The notes under the pieces were generated by a model. That model made no database searches and had not been told where the DNA came from. It saw nothing but the letters and a program-made list of their open reading frames with translations. From an uncultured Flavobacteriaceae bacterium (GTDB taxonomy: Bacteria; Bacteroidota; Bacteroidia; Flavobacteriales; Flavobacteriaceae), in assembly GCA_947495135.1 (NCBI GenBank), contig CANLXN010000003.1, forward strand, positions 1 to 64,000: a stretch of 64,000 bases of DNA, given 5' to 3'. The translations under genes and the position numbers were made by a program. This document shows positions 1 to 8,708 of this stretch, piece after piece; the first letter of the stretch is position 1; every line of letters begins with the position of its first letter.

Positions 1-2354
1 AACTCGGTCGTAGGAGCATCTGGAAGTGCAATCACCACCAACTCCAACTCTACAATAGTATAACAAGGTAAAATACCTGGAGGAACATCCTTGGTCACAC
101 GACCATAAATAATCTGGCTATTTGGAACCGTATTGGTATACAATCCTACAATCTCTGTACCAGCAACACCCGCCTCAGCAGCTGCTAAGTCTTCATAATA
201 TAAAATAGAAACATCCACTTCTCCGTTCACAATCTCAGCATCCTTGGTGGTAAGATCAAAACCTCCAACCAAACCGTCGTCGTCGTCGTCACACAACTCC
301 AATGCTGTAGGAGTACTTGGGGTTGGATTGGGTAAAACGGTGAGACTTAAAGTTGTTATTGTGCTACAATCAAACTCTGTAGTAACACGCCCAATAACTG
401 TTTGCGGAGTAACTGTGTTTTGGAAAGCTGTTGGATCTGCAATTGGAATATTTGCCATCTCATCAGCAACAGTTTCGAACCAAGTAACGGTAAAATCACT
501 GTTTCCTCCAGTCGCAGCATCATTTTGTGAAGTTAGATCGAACGTAGACACCTCATCGGTAGAAGTACTTCCATTGATCTCATCGTCACATAAAAACAGT
601 TCAAAAGGCCCTAAATTAGCCGGTAACGGGTCTACTATTATTGTTAACGGCACAATATCGTAACAACCACTGGCTCCATTTGGATTTGGAGGACTCGTAC
701 TGGTTGTATTACCTACCATTAAAAGATAAATAATCTGAGGGTTTGAAGCATTTAGGAAATTTGTTGGATCTGCAATTGCTTGCGAAAAATCTGGCGCGGT
801 AAGCGCGTTATCTCCCGCTGTTATTGCTTCACTTTCACTTACATAATAAAACAAATCGAATTGAGATGTATCCAAACTGCCATACACCTCTGGCTCCACC
901 AATGTAAGATCGAAAAAAGTAAATCCATCGGCAACCTCATCATCACAGATACGAAGTGGTTCAGCTGGTTCTGTCATCACAGGAATATCTCTAACTTCTA
1001 ACGAGAGCTCAACGATTTCAACACAACTACTTACTATACTTCCAACGCGGGCCCAAACTAGATCATTATAAACATCGTCATTTGGATAAATAGCAGGCAA
1101 CGGCAAAATACCATCTACAGCGTTCTGAAGAGTTCCATGATAGGTGACCACTAAGTCTGGATTGGCCAGTGTGATATCGTCGTCTGCTGTTGCCAGCTCG
1201 AATTCAGCAAAACCATCATTATCATTATCACAGACTATCAATGTCTCTGGTGTCGCATTTACTGGAAACTGAGCATCAAATTCTATGAATACTTGTCCAG
1301 AAGGGTTACATCCAGCTCCTCCTCCAAAGTCTACAGTAAGCTGATATGTTCCTGTTGTACTCACAGTTAACGTAGGGCCTGTCTCTTGTGGAACAAAATC
1401 TACAAATGTTCCAGAACCTACAGGATCTTCGAATGTCCAAAGAAAGGTGGTTCCTCCTGGCACGTCGATATCTGGTACTATAGTATAATCAACTCCTTCA
1501 CAACGTGCGTTACCATTACCAGTGGTTAGGTCAACACCAAGATCCACACTACCAATATTAAAAGATCCCTCTTCCAAAAATACAGCAATATCAAATGCGG
1601 TATCGCCTTGATCTGCCACTACCAGTTTAATCGTGTAAGGATTTCCAACAATCACATTACTCATAGCGGTTAAGGACACGGTCTGTCCGTTAAAATCTAT
1701 CGCCGCATCTGCTGCCGGATTGAAAGGTTCGAAATTATATTTATCGAAATATTGTTCGTTTATGGCAGGACACTGTCCCGGAACTTCTGGATGTATATTA
1801 GTAACTTCAATAGGTGTTGTTGTTCCGGGAAGCACTGCTAAATTGCTAGCTGCTCCAGTAACCTGATCGGTTAAAATAAAAGCGAACGCATCAGAAAAAG
1901 AACACTCAAAATTTTGATCGTATTCTTCAGAAACCATTATGAAATTAAAACTCAATTCGTTGATCGTAGGAACGAAATCAAATTGAATCCAAGAAGCGTT
2001 ATTTGTATTTGTCGCTGTAGTAAAAGCTTCTAAATCTGCATCTCCTGGCCAGCCACCGCCACCATCAGAATTTAAATCAAGATTAGGACCAGGGACACTT
2101 TGTAAATTACCTGAGCTTAAGACGATACCACTTTCATATGGGAAATCCGAAAAATTAAAATCGAAAGCCCCAATTCCGTTGTCGTCTCCAAAATCGGTTC
2201 CAGTGCTTTGAAGAAAGTTGGAGACATCGGCACAGGCTCCGCTAATTAATATGTCTTCTACCAGTTGCTGAGTTGTTAAGGTTCCATCGACAGTCACCTG
2301 TGATTGTCCAATAAAAGAAACCATTACAAGAATGAGGAGTAGTATTTTCTTCAT
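1..2354 (-). CDS. Choice-of-anchor L domain protein, secreted, C-terminus cut by window edge
   Basis: I translated this minus-strand frame by hand: it opens at an ATG at 2354 and stays open to the left edge, giving about 784 residues with no stop. It begins with a Sec signal peptide (MKKILLLILVMVSFIGQSQ). Residues about 20-250 fit the choice-of-anchor L domain known from Bacteroidota surface proteins, including FPYESGIVLSSG and MVSEEYDQNFE. From about residue 390 a roughly 90-residue unit recurs at least four times; each unit starts with a motif like LxxCDDxxDGxxxFDLT, rich in Asp and possibly calcium-binding. Such proteins usually end in a T9SS sorting domain, but the end lies outside the window. 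The gene is divergent from the nfu-like gene. Likely role is a large secreted or cell-surface adhesin-like protein; ligand unknown. Confidence 0.85.
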   Translation of the reverse strand, partial: MKKILLLILVMVSFIGQSQVTVDGTLTTQQLVEDILISGACADVSNFLQSTGTDFGDDNGIGAFDFNFSDFPYESGIVLSSGNLQSVPGPNLDLNSDGGGGWPGDADLEAFTTATNTNNASWIQFDFVPTINELSFNFIMVSEEYDQNFECSFSDAFAFILTDQVTGAASNLAVLPGTTTPIEVTNIHPEVPGQCPAINEQYFDKYNFEPFNPAADAAIDFNGQTVSLTAMSNVIVGNPYTIKLVVADQGDTAFDIAVFLEEGSFNIGSVDLGVDLTTGNGNARCEGVDYTIVPDIDVPGGTTFLWTFEDPVGSGTFVDFVPQETGPTLTVSTTGTYQLTVDFGGGAGCNPSGQVFIEFDAQFPVNATPETLIVCDNDNDGFAEFELATADDDITLANPDLVVTYHGTLQNAVDGILPLPAIYPNDDVYNDLVWARVGSIVSSCVEIVELSLEVRDIPVMTEPAEPLRICDDEVADGFTFFDLTLVEPEVYGSLDTSQFDLFYYVSESEAITAGDNALTAPDFSQAIADPTNFLNASNPQIIYLLMVGNTTSTSPPNPNGASGCYDIVPLTIIVDPLPANLGPFELFLCDDEINGSTSTDEVSTFDLTSQNDAATGGNSDFTVTWFETVADEMANIPIADPTAFQNTVTPQTVIGRVTTEFDCSTITTLSLTVLPNPTPSTPTALELCDDDDDGLVGGFDLTTKDAEIVNGEVDVSILYYEDLAAAEAGVAGTEIVGLYTNTVPNSQIIYGRVTKDVPPGILPCYTIVELELVVIALPDAPTTE

Positions 2355-2379
2355 AAAAAGGTATTAAGCGGTAAATATA

Positions 2380-2410
2380 TTGAATACATTGGTTTTCTTT
2401 AGTAATTTCG
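2380..2410 (+). promoter_or_regulatory. Candidate promoter of the nfu-like gene
   Basis: TTG at 2380-2382, exactly 20 bases, then TAATTTCG at 2403-2410, one mismatch from the TAnnTTTG -7 box of Bacteroidota promoters. Transcription would start about 10 bases before the ATG at 2427. Confidence 0.4.
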
Positions 2411-2426
2411 CAGAAATATGAGATAA

Positions 2427-3344
2427 ATGTCAGATTTTCACACAACGATTCAACCTACCAACAACGCCAATATTGTTAAATTTATTGTAAATTCTTTTCT
2501 TACTCAAGCTAGGAGTTTTGAATTTAAAAATATAGAGGAGGCCCAGCCAAGTCCGATAGCACAGCAGTTATTTCACCTTCCGTTTGTAAAAACGGTCTAT
2601 ATTTCTCAGAACTTTATTGCCATCGAAAAGTATAATATCGTCGATTGGAGTGATGTCCAAGATGCAGTTGCGGCTTCGATAGAGGAATACCTCGATTCTG
2701 GCAAACCTGTGATCACAGAAACCGATCAACCGCATAAAATTCCGGTAACCATATATGCCGAAAGCACACCCAATCCTGGAGTCTTAAAGTTTGTAGCCAA
2801 CAAACCGCTAGTGGATGGAATTTTTGAATTCAAAACTATTGACGACACACTTCATTCGCCTTTAGCCAAAGAGTTATTTGGATTTCCATTTGTGAAAGAA
2901 GTATTTATAAGCTCCAACTATGTTTCTGTAGCAAAATACAATTTAGTTGAATGGCAAGAAATTACTTCAGAGTTAAGAGAATTCATTCGGAGTTACATTG
3001 AATCTGGAAAGCAGATACTGAATGATGAAATTTTAAATGAACGCAAGGAATCGGATTCGAAAATTTCCGAGGAAAAAGCAGCGCCAAAAAGAAAAGCCTT
3101 ATCAAGTATCGAAGAAGAGATCGTTTCTATCTTGAATGAGTATGTAAAACCGGCGGTTGCCAGTGATGGAGGTAATATTGCTTTTGAGTCTTTTAATGAA
3201 GACACCAAAACCGTTCGAGTAATCCTACAGGGAGCATGCAGCGGATGTCCATCGTCTACCATTACTCTTAAAAACGGAATTGAAACAATGCTGAAAGAAA
3301 TGCTAAATGGAAGAGTAGATTTTGTGGAAGCAGTGAATGGATAG
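2427..3344 (+). CDS. NifU/Nfu-type iron-sulfur cluster carrier with two Nfu N domains
   Basis: This 305-residue protein has two successive Nfu_N domains (about 5-95 and 105-195). They share the layout STPNP-like start, VKFI/LKFV strand, SPIAQQLF/SPLAKELF and FPFVKEVFI. A charged linker (200-225) leads to a C-terminal NifU-like domain (225-302) whose CSGC motif (C271, C274) binds the transferred Fe-S cluster. The family delivers assembled clusters to apoproteins in the cytoplasm. The N domain is present twice, where most Nfu proteins carry one; the first copy lacks the TPNP tetrad (QPTNNAN instead). Start is the ATG at 2427, just below a candidate promoter. Followed 91 bases later by dodecin. 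Confidence 0.9.
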   Translation: MSDFHTTIQPTNNANIVKFIVNSFLTQARSFEFKNIEEAQPSPIAQQLFHLPFVKTVYISQNFIAIEKYNIVDWSDVQDAVAASIEEYLDSGKPVITETDQPHKIPVTIYAESTPNPGVLKFVANKPLVDGIFEFKTIDDTLHSPLAKELFGFPFVKEVFISSNYVSVAKYNLVEWQEITSELREFIRSYIESGKQILNDEILNERKESDSKISEEKAAPKRKALSSIEEEIVSILNEYVKPAVASDGGNIAFESFNEDTKTVRVILQGACSGCPSSTITLKNGIETMLKEMLNGRVDFVEAVNG

Positions 3345-3435
3345 CTCTAATTTTTCTGAAATTTTCTACCCTTAATTAAACGATTAAAAATCTAAATTCT
3401 TCGTATCTTAGTTTCTTAATCATAAAATTAAACAA

Positions 3436-3636
3436 ATGGCAGTATTAAAAGTAATTGAAGTATTAGCAAATTCGGACACTAGCTGGGAAGATGCTACGAG
3501 AAAGGCAGTAAAACATGCCGCAAAAAGTGTAAAACAAATCCGTTCTGTTTATGTGAATGAGCAAAGTGCTATTGTGAATGGAGATGACGTTACCGAATTT
3601 CGTGTAAACGTTAAAATTACTTTTGAAGTAAAATAA
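3436..3636 (+). CDS. Dodecin family flavin-binding protein
   Basis: At 66 residues this has the full dodecin length and pattern: VIEVLANSDTSWEDATRKAV, then KSVKQIRSVYVNEQ, ending in VNVKITFEVK. Dodecins form hollow dodecamers that store or buffer flavins. Many relatives have a flavin-stacking tryptophan around the RSxW position; here the aligned residue appears to be Tyr (RSVYV), so ligand mode could differ. It lies between the Fe-S carrier and a clear terminator at 3659-3693, and was probably co-transcribed with nfu or from its own weak promoter. Family call is secure; the exact ligand is inference. Confidence 0.9.
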   Translation: MAVLKVIEVLANSDTSWEDATRKAVKHAAKSVKQIRSVYVNEQSAIVNGDDVTEFRVNVKITFEVK

Positions 3637-3658
3637 ACATCACATTATACTTTTTTTG

Positions 3659-3693
3659 AAAATACGCTTTTGAGATTTCAAAAGCGTATTTTT
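3659..3693 (+). terminator. Rho-independent terminator after dodecin
   Basis: A 14-bp perfect stem (AAAATACGC-side 3659-3672, GCGTATTT-side 3679-3692) with a six-base loop and a T-rich tail. It ends 20 bases before the next start codon. Confidence 0.85.
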
Positions 3694-3712
3694 GTTTATA
3701 TACTAAGTACCA

Positions 3713-5827
3713 ATGTACAGACCTGCCGTATTTACATTCCTTCTATTTTTTCTATTATCCTGCACGACCAAAAAAAAAGACACCTTGAAAGAACATCCAT
3801 ATACCAACGATCTTATTCACGAAACAAGTCCTTATTTATTACAACACGCCCATAACCCAGTAAACTGGAAGCCCTGGAATGATGAAACCCTCGACGCGGC
3901 AGTTTCCAGCAACAAATTAATGATTGTGAGCATTGGTTACGCTGCATGCCACTGGTGCCATGTGATGGAACGCGAAAGTTTTGAAGATTCTACAGTTGCA
4001 GTCGCCATGAATTCTAATTTCATTTCGGTAAAGGTTGATCGAGAAGAAAGACCGGATGTGGATCAGGTTTATATCAATGCGGTTCAATTGATGACAGGAC
4101 ATGCAGGTTGGCCCTTAAACGTAATCACACTGCCAGATGGAAGACCTATTTGGGGAGGCACCTATGTTCCAAAAGAGAATTGGATTAATACCATTGAACA
4201 GGTACAGAAAATATACGAAACAGAACCACAAAAATTAATTGAGTATGCGACCAAACTGGAGCAAGGCATAAAGAGCATGGACTTGGTTTCTCTCAACACC
4301 AATGAAATTGATTTTTCTAATTACAGCACCCAACCAATTATTGAAACATGGAAGCAAAGCTTTGATGCGCGTTTTGGCGGACATCGACGAGCACCAAAAT
4401 TCATGATGCCAAATAACATCGCCTATTGGCTGAGGGCTGCGGTTGAAAACAACGATACCAACTTGCTAAATCATGTAAATCTCACCTTGGAACAAATGGC
4501 CTATGGAGGGGTGTACGATCAAATTGGAGGGGGCTTTGCCCGATACAGTGTAGACGAAAAATGGCATATCCCGCACTTCGAAAAAATGCTATACGACAAC
4601 GCCCAACTCGTTAGCCTCTATAGTGACGCGTATTTAGTTACCAAAAACCCTCTTTATAGAGAAGTGGTTGAAGAAACCTTGAACTTCGTTGCTTCTCAAA
4701 TGACTAGTCCGGAAGGGGCCTTTTACTCCTCTCTGGATGCAGATAGTGAAACAGCAGCAGGAGAACTTGAGGAGGGTGCATATTATGTATATGATGAAAG
4801 CGAATTACGGTCGGTATTAGCAGAAGATTTTGGAATTTTCAAAGAATATTACAATATTAATTCCTTCGGAAAATGGGAAGAAGAAAATAAATACGTCCTC
4901 ATAAGAGATAAGAGCGACGCGGAAATTTGCAAGGCATTTTCCTTGAGTTCTGACGATCTTCAGCAAATGAAAACCAAGTGGAAAAGGAACTTACTTAACT
5001 TTCGAAATAAACGTCCTAAACCTAGATTGGACGATAAAACTTTAACCTCTTGGAACGCATGGATGATCAAGGGGTATGTGGATGCTTATAAAGCCTTTCA
5101 AAATGAAAAGTATCTGCAAGCAGCATTAAAAAACGCTCAATTTCTAGTCGCTAAACAACTTCAGAAAAATGGAGTCTTGTATCATAATTACAAGGAAGGT
5201 AAAAGCACTATAAACGGCTACCTAGAAGATTACGCTGCAGTGATCCAAGCTTTTATCGGTTTATATGAGGTTACTCTTGACCAACAATGGATCGACACCT
5301 CCAAGGCACTCACCGATTACAGTTTCCAGCATTTCTTTGATAACGAAGTGAACATGTTCTACCTCACTTCAGACCAAGACAAAAAACTTATATCTAGAAA
5401 TTTCGAATACAGAGACAACGTTATCCCAGCTTCTAATTCGGTGATGGCGAAAAACCTTTTTGTTTTATCCCATCACTTTAATGATGCACACTACGCTCAG
5501 ACAGCAACCCAAATGTTATTGAATGTTCAACCTGAAATGGAGCAATATCCAAGCGGATTTTCTAACTGGCTCGACCTCTTGTCGAACTACCAATCCAAAT
5601 TCTACGAAATAGTGGTAGTGGGCCCCGAAGCAGAAGAAAAAGTAAGCGCTTTAAATAATCGATATCTTCCAGGTAAATTAATTGCAGGAGCAAATTCTTC
5701 GGTTGACGTTCCACTAGTAAAAGGAAGGTTTGTAGAAGGAAAGACACTTATTTATGTCTGTGTTGACAATACCTGCAAACTTCCTGTGACCAATTTGGCG
5801 GCAGCTATAAAGTTAGTTTCAAATTGA
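3713..5827 (+). CDS. Thioredoxin-domain lipoprotein (DUF255 / YyaL-SSP411 family)
   Basis: A 704-residue member of the DUF255 family: an N-terminal thioredoxin-like domain with [15 protein letters not shown] (CHWC at C79-C82), followed by a long six-hairpin glycosidase-like region with [21 protein letters not shown]. Unlike cytoplasmic relatives it starts with a lipoprotein signal: hydrophobic residues 4-15 and lipobox LLSC with C17. It is therefore probably anchored in the periplasm or outer membrane. Substrate is unknown for the family. A run of nine A (3770-3778, Lys-Lys-Lys) follows the lipobox. Start ATG at 3713 gives the complete signal sequence. No co-directional close partner; next gene is 341 bases away. 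Confidence 0.88.
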   Translation: MYRPAVFTFLLFFLLSCTTKKKDTLKEHPYTNDLIHETSPYLLQHAHNPVNWKPWNDETLDAAVSSNKLMIVSIGYAACHWCHVMERESFEDSTVAVAMNSNFISVKVDREERPDVDQVYINAVQLMTGHAGWPLNVITLPDGRPIWGGTYVPKENWINTIEQVQKIYETEPQKLIEYATKLEQGIKSMDLVSLNTNEIDFSNYSTQPIIETWKQSFDARFGGHRRAPKFMMPNNIAYWLRAAVENNDTNLLNHVNLTLEQMAYGGVYDQIGGGFARYSVDEKWHIPHFEKMLYDNAQLVSLYSDAYLVTKNPLYREVVEETLNFVASQMTSPEGAFYSSLDADSETAAGELEEGAYYVYDESELRSVLAEDFGIFKEYYNINSFGKWEEENKYVLIRDKSDAEICKAFSLSSDDLQQMKTKWKRNLLNFRNKRPKPRLDDKTLTSWNAWMIKGYVDAYKAFQNEKYLQAALKNAQFLVAKQLQKNGVLYHNYKEGKSTINGYLEDYAAVIQAFIGLYEVTLDQQWIDTSKALTDYSFQHFFDNEVNMFYLTSDQDKKLISRNFEYRDNVIPASNSVMAKNLFVLSHHFNDAHYAQTATQMLLNVQPEMEQYPSGFSNWLDLLSNYQSKFYEIVVVGPEAEEKVSALNNRYLPGKLIAGANSSVDVPLVKGRFVEGKTLIYVCVDNTCKLPVTNLAAAIKLVSN

Positions 5828-6168
5828 ACATTTTACTACATATAATAAGCTGCTTGCCCCATATTGAAAGCTTCCTGTGATCGTAAATTTTTGCAAATTG
5901 TATGCACTAATTATCTGTGGCATTGAATTTGATTTAATAGCGAATAAGGACCCATATGAGTTTTTTGTGATATTGGAATGAGGCTTTTCCCGAATTTTAA
6001 CAAAAACAAGTTCTTATATTTTATATATTCGCAGCTGCTTGTTTTAAAGGGATAGTGACATTGCACTCATAAAAATGGCTCAATTTATAAAAGACGACTT
6101 AATTAGTTTTCCTTTTCCCCACTTTACACCTAGTTTTAAACAAGTTCATTTATTAATTACAACTTACT
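5828..6168. other. 341-base intergenic stretch, no gene seen
   Basis: AT-rich spacer ahead of the four-paralogue array. No ORF, tRNA or clear terminator. A near-consensus box TATATTCG lies at 6024-6031 without a matching -33 element, so it is not called as a promoter. Confidence 0.6.
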
Positions 6169-6867
6169 ATGAAGAAAATTTTTGCAATTGCCTCACTTAC
6201 TATTTTTACACTATCATCGTTTACTAGTTTTGCCCAAAAAGACACGGGTGATCAGTCTACTAAATACATAACAAATAGACCAATAAAAGCATATCCAAAA
6301 GCGGAAAGATATATGGGTAGTCCATACGAAAACGCCGATTTTGCCAACGGAAGCATTCTTACCGATGGTAAGGTACTTGCCAACAACGTTGCGCTTCGTT
6401 ATAATGTAGTGAGAAATGAAATTGAAGTAAAACAAAATATCGAAGACCATAACCGTACCGCGAAAGCGATGGTTAAATCACCAGATATTTATGCGAAAAT
6501 CTTAAATAAGACATTTGTGTTCATTACGAACGATGAAGACAGGTCTAAAGCAGGCTATTTCATCATCCTTCATGAAGGAGAAAAATACAGCGTTTATAAA
6601 AAACTCTCGAAAGAATATATCGAAGGGGCTGAATCTATGTCTAGTTTAACGAGAGATATTCCTGCTATGTATAAAGAAAAGCAAGAATTATTCCTTGTGA
6701 ACAAGGCAGATGGAAGTCTTGAGTTATTTCCAAGATCACGATCTGGCAGATTTGCGTTATTTGGAGATCACAAAAAGACACTAAAGAAATACGCAAGTGA
6801 GAACAAATTAAATATCAATAAAGATTTCGCTTTAGTAAGACTAGTAAAGCATCTAGACACCCTCTAG
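6169..6867 (+). CDS. Secreted protein of unknown family, tandem paralogue 1 of 4
   Basis: 232 residues with a Sec signal peptide (MKKIFAIASLTIFTLSSFTSFAQ). I do not recognise the family. Shared landmarks with the next three genes: GSPY...DF..GSIL, then NVALRYN, KSPD, a strand pair with EGEKYSVYKK, SSLTRDIPAMYK, and a C-terminal helical part ending KYASENKLN...LVRLVKHLDTL. This is the shortest and most divergent at the end, with LFPRSRSGRFALFG where two paralogues have PSSKKK..KLFG. Probably a periplasmic or extracellular mostly beta protein with a helical tail. No lipobox, no T9SS tail. Confidence 0.8.
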   Translation: MKKIFAIASLTIFTLSSFTSFAQKDTGDQSTKYITNRPIKAYPKAERYMGSPYENADFANGSILTDGKVLANNVALRYNVVRNEIEVKQNIEDHNRTAKAMVKSPDIYAKILNKTFVFITNDEDRSKAGYFIILHEGEKYSVYKKLSKEYIEGAESMSSLTRDIPAMYKEKQELFLVNKADGSLELFPRSRSGRFALFGDHKKTLKKYASENKLNINKDFALVRLVKHLDTL

Positions 6868-6885
6868 TAGGTCTTGTTGTCCCAA

Positions 6886-6893
6886 TATTTTTG
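6886..6893 (+). promoter_or_regulatory. Candidate -7 promoter box before paralogue 2
   Basis: TATTTTTG matches TAnnTTTG and lies 58 bases before the ATG at 6952. I do not see a TTG at the expected distance upstream. Confidence 0.35.
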
Positions 6894-6951
6894 TCCCAAA
6901 TTGTTTACTAGGAATAGTTGGCGGTTATTTAAAGAATCTAAAAAATACCTT

Positions 6952-7674
6952 ATGAAAATTTTATTCGCCTTAGCCCTCACGGCAATGGTCGTATCCAATA
7001 CTAATGCCCAACAACAGTCTGTAACCATTAAGAATGGTGATTTATCCCAGTCCAACTATTCAAACATGGATTCTTTCTATGCTGCCTTTAACGGCGAAAC
7101 CATAGTTCTCACAGCAGACACAAAAGGGTCTCCGTATGTAAATCCTAAGTTTCAACTTGGATCCATCATAAAAAATGGAGAACCAGTTATGAAGAATATT
7201 GCTCTTAGATACAATGCATATAACGATATCATTCTAGGGAAACAGAATTTGCAAATTCCGGATACAAAAAGCCTGAACGTAATCAAATCTCCAGACTACC
7301 AAATTAAAATAGGTAATGATATTTTTGTTGCTATCCCAAGTAAAACCAATGTTGGTCAATCTCAGTATTACCAATTAATACTCGAAGGAGAAAAAGCAAC
7401 ACTCTACTTGAAACATACTGTAAGCTACAAAGAACGCATTCAAGCGACTTCTTCAATGACAAGGGATTCTCCTGCTTTATTTAAGATGCACTCCGACTAT
7501 TTCTTCGGAGATGCAGATGGAAATGTGATGGAAATTCCGTCTTCCAAAAAGAAAGCAGCAAAACTATTTGGAGCTTCAGAAGCAAAAATTAAAACGTTTA
7601 TTAAAGAACATAAACTAAACATGAGTGATGAAGGTGATCTTAAACGTCTTTTTCAATATTACAATACACTGTAA
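6952..7674 (+). CDS. Secreted protein of unknown family, tandem paralogue 2 of 4
   Basis: 240 residues from the ATG at 6952, chosen because it places a signal peptide (MKILFALALTAMVVSNTNAQ) at the N-terminus; an in-frame upstream extension would bury it and lies next to the candidate -7 box. Family landmarks are clear: KGSPYVNPKFQLGSII, IALRYNAYND, KSPDYQIKIGNDIFVAI, LEGEKATLYLK, TSSMTRDSPALFK, IPSSKKKAAKLFG and the tail FIKEHKLN...LKRLFQYYNTL. A strong terminator follows at 7701-7733, so paralogues 1-2 may form one unit and 3-4 another. Function unknown. Confidence 0.8.
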   Translation: MKILFALALTAMVVSNTNAQQQSVTIKNGDLSQSNYSNMDSFYAAFNGETIVLTADTKGSPYVNPKFQLGSIIKNGEPVMKNIALRYNAYNDIILGKQNLQIPDTKSLNVIKSPDYQIKIGNDIFVAIPSKTNVGQSQYYQLILEGEKATLYLKHTVSYKERIQATSSMTRDSPALFKMHSDYFFGDADGNVMEIPSSKKKAAKLFGASEAKIKTFIKEHKLNMSDEGDLKRLFQYYNTL

Positions 7675-7700
7675 CAGACAGATACAGTACTTAATAAATT

Positions 7701-7733
7701 AAAAAAAGCGACTTAAGAAAGTCGCTTTTTTTT
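7701..7733 (+). terminator. Rho-independent terminator between paralogues 2 and 3
   Basis: Stem GCGACTT/AAGTCGC (7708-7714 with 7719-7725) extended by an A-run and a T-run of eight, loop AAGA. Confidence 0.9.
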
Positions 7734-7866
7734 GGTGCCTACTTATCGCATACAAGATTTGCTCTTTGTTTTATAAAAGAAGACAGCAATTACCATTATA
7801 AGACATGGCACGTTCGTATTCTAAAGAACTTTAAACTAGCTTTAAGAATACTTAAATATTCAACTT

Positions 7867-8610
7867 ATGAAAAATGTATTACTATTTATAGTCACTATAT
7901 GTATTTGCTTTTCTAGTGTTGCTCAATTTAAAGGGAACCCAAACAGTGGTCTATATGCAGAATATATTCGTACTACTAAAACGAGACCCGCTTTAAACAA
8001 TATTAGAGATTACGTAGGTGCAAAAGAATATGACGAATTTTCGATAAAAGAGTATCAAGGATCACCGTTTTTAGCCGAAGACTTCATACTAGGAGATATT
8101 TATTTAGAAGGAAAATTACAACATTCAGATATTCCACTTAGGTACAATGCATATAAAGATCAATTTGAAATAGACGAAGCTACGCAACAAGAAGGGGTCG
8201 TAACGTATATGGATAAAGGCAAAGGGGTATCTGTTCGAGTTTCGCAACGTAGCTTTATAGTTCTGCCGTATGCAGAAAAAGGAACCAACAAAGAATTAAA
8301 GTATTTCGAAGCGCTCTATTTAGGAAGCAAGGTTCAATTATACAAGCGAAATATTCAGATTTTCACTCCCCGTAAGGAGGCGCTTACCTCCATGACACCG
8401 GCCATTCCAGCCAAATTCACACCAAGTGAGGTATTCTATGCCATGTGGGAAGATAAACCAATGACAAGGCTTCCTAATGCGATTAACAAGATCTATAAAT
8501 TCTTTGGAGCAGATAGAGATGCCATCAAAGATTTTTCAAAAAAATACCGTCTCGACCTTAGAAGCGAAAAAGACTTAAAACGGCTATTTACATTTTATAA
8601 TTCAATATAA
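7867..8610 (+). CDS. Secreted protein of unknown family, tandem paralogue 3 of 4
   Basis: 247 residues with signal peptide MKNVLLFIVTICICFSSVAQ. It keeps GSPFLAEDFILGDIY, IPLRYNAYKDQFE, a central strand FIVLPYAEKG, LTSMTPAIPAKF, LPNAINKIYKFFG and the tail DLKKRLF-like LKRLFTFYNSI. It lacks the KSPD motif seen in the other three and has PAIPAKF where they carry TRxxPAxF/Y, so it is the most diverged in its middle. Separated from paralogue 2 by a terminator and a 192-base spacer. Function not known. Confidence 0.8.
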   Translation: MKNVLLFIVTICICFSSVAQFKGNPNSGLYAEYIRTTKTRPALNNIRDYVGAKEYDEFSIKEYQGSPFLAEDFILGDIYLEGKLQHSDIPLRYNAYKDQFEIDEATQQEGVVTYMDKGKGVSVRVSQRSFIVLPYAEKGTNKELKYFEALYLGSKVQLYKRNIQIFTPRKEALTSMTPAIPAKFTPSEVFYAMWEDKPMTRLPNAINKIYKFFGADRDAIKDFSKKYRLDLRSEKDLKRLFTFYNSI

Positions 8611-8708
8611 ATCAGACAAATAAGCTGTATACATTTATCAACATTATGGCTCAAATTCAAATAAGTTCACTAATTTCGGACCGAAATCAAATCAACAATA
8701 TTACTTGT

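Noticed and set aside
276-290. Trinucleotide run (GTC)5 as a phase-variation switch
   Set aside because: Changes in steps of three keep the reading frame, so it cannot switch the gene on or off.
244-1001. Two plus-strand ORFs of 139 and 73 residues
   Set aside because: They lie antisense to the continuous choice-of-anchor L frame, which has a signal peptide and recognisable repeats.
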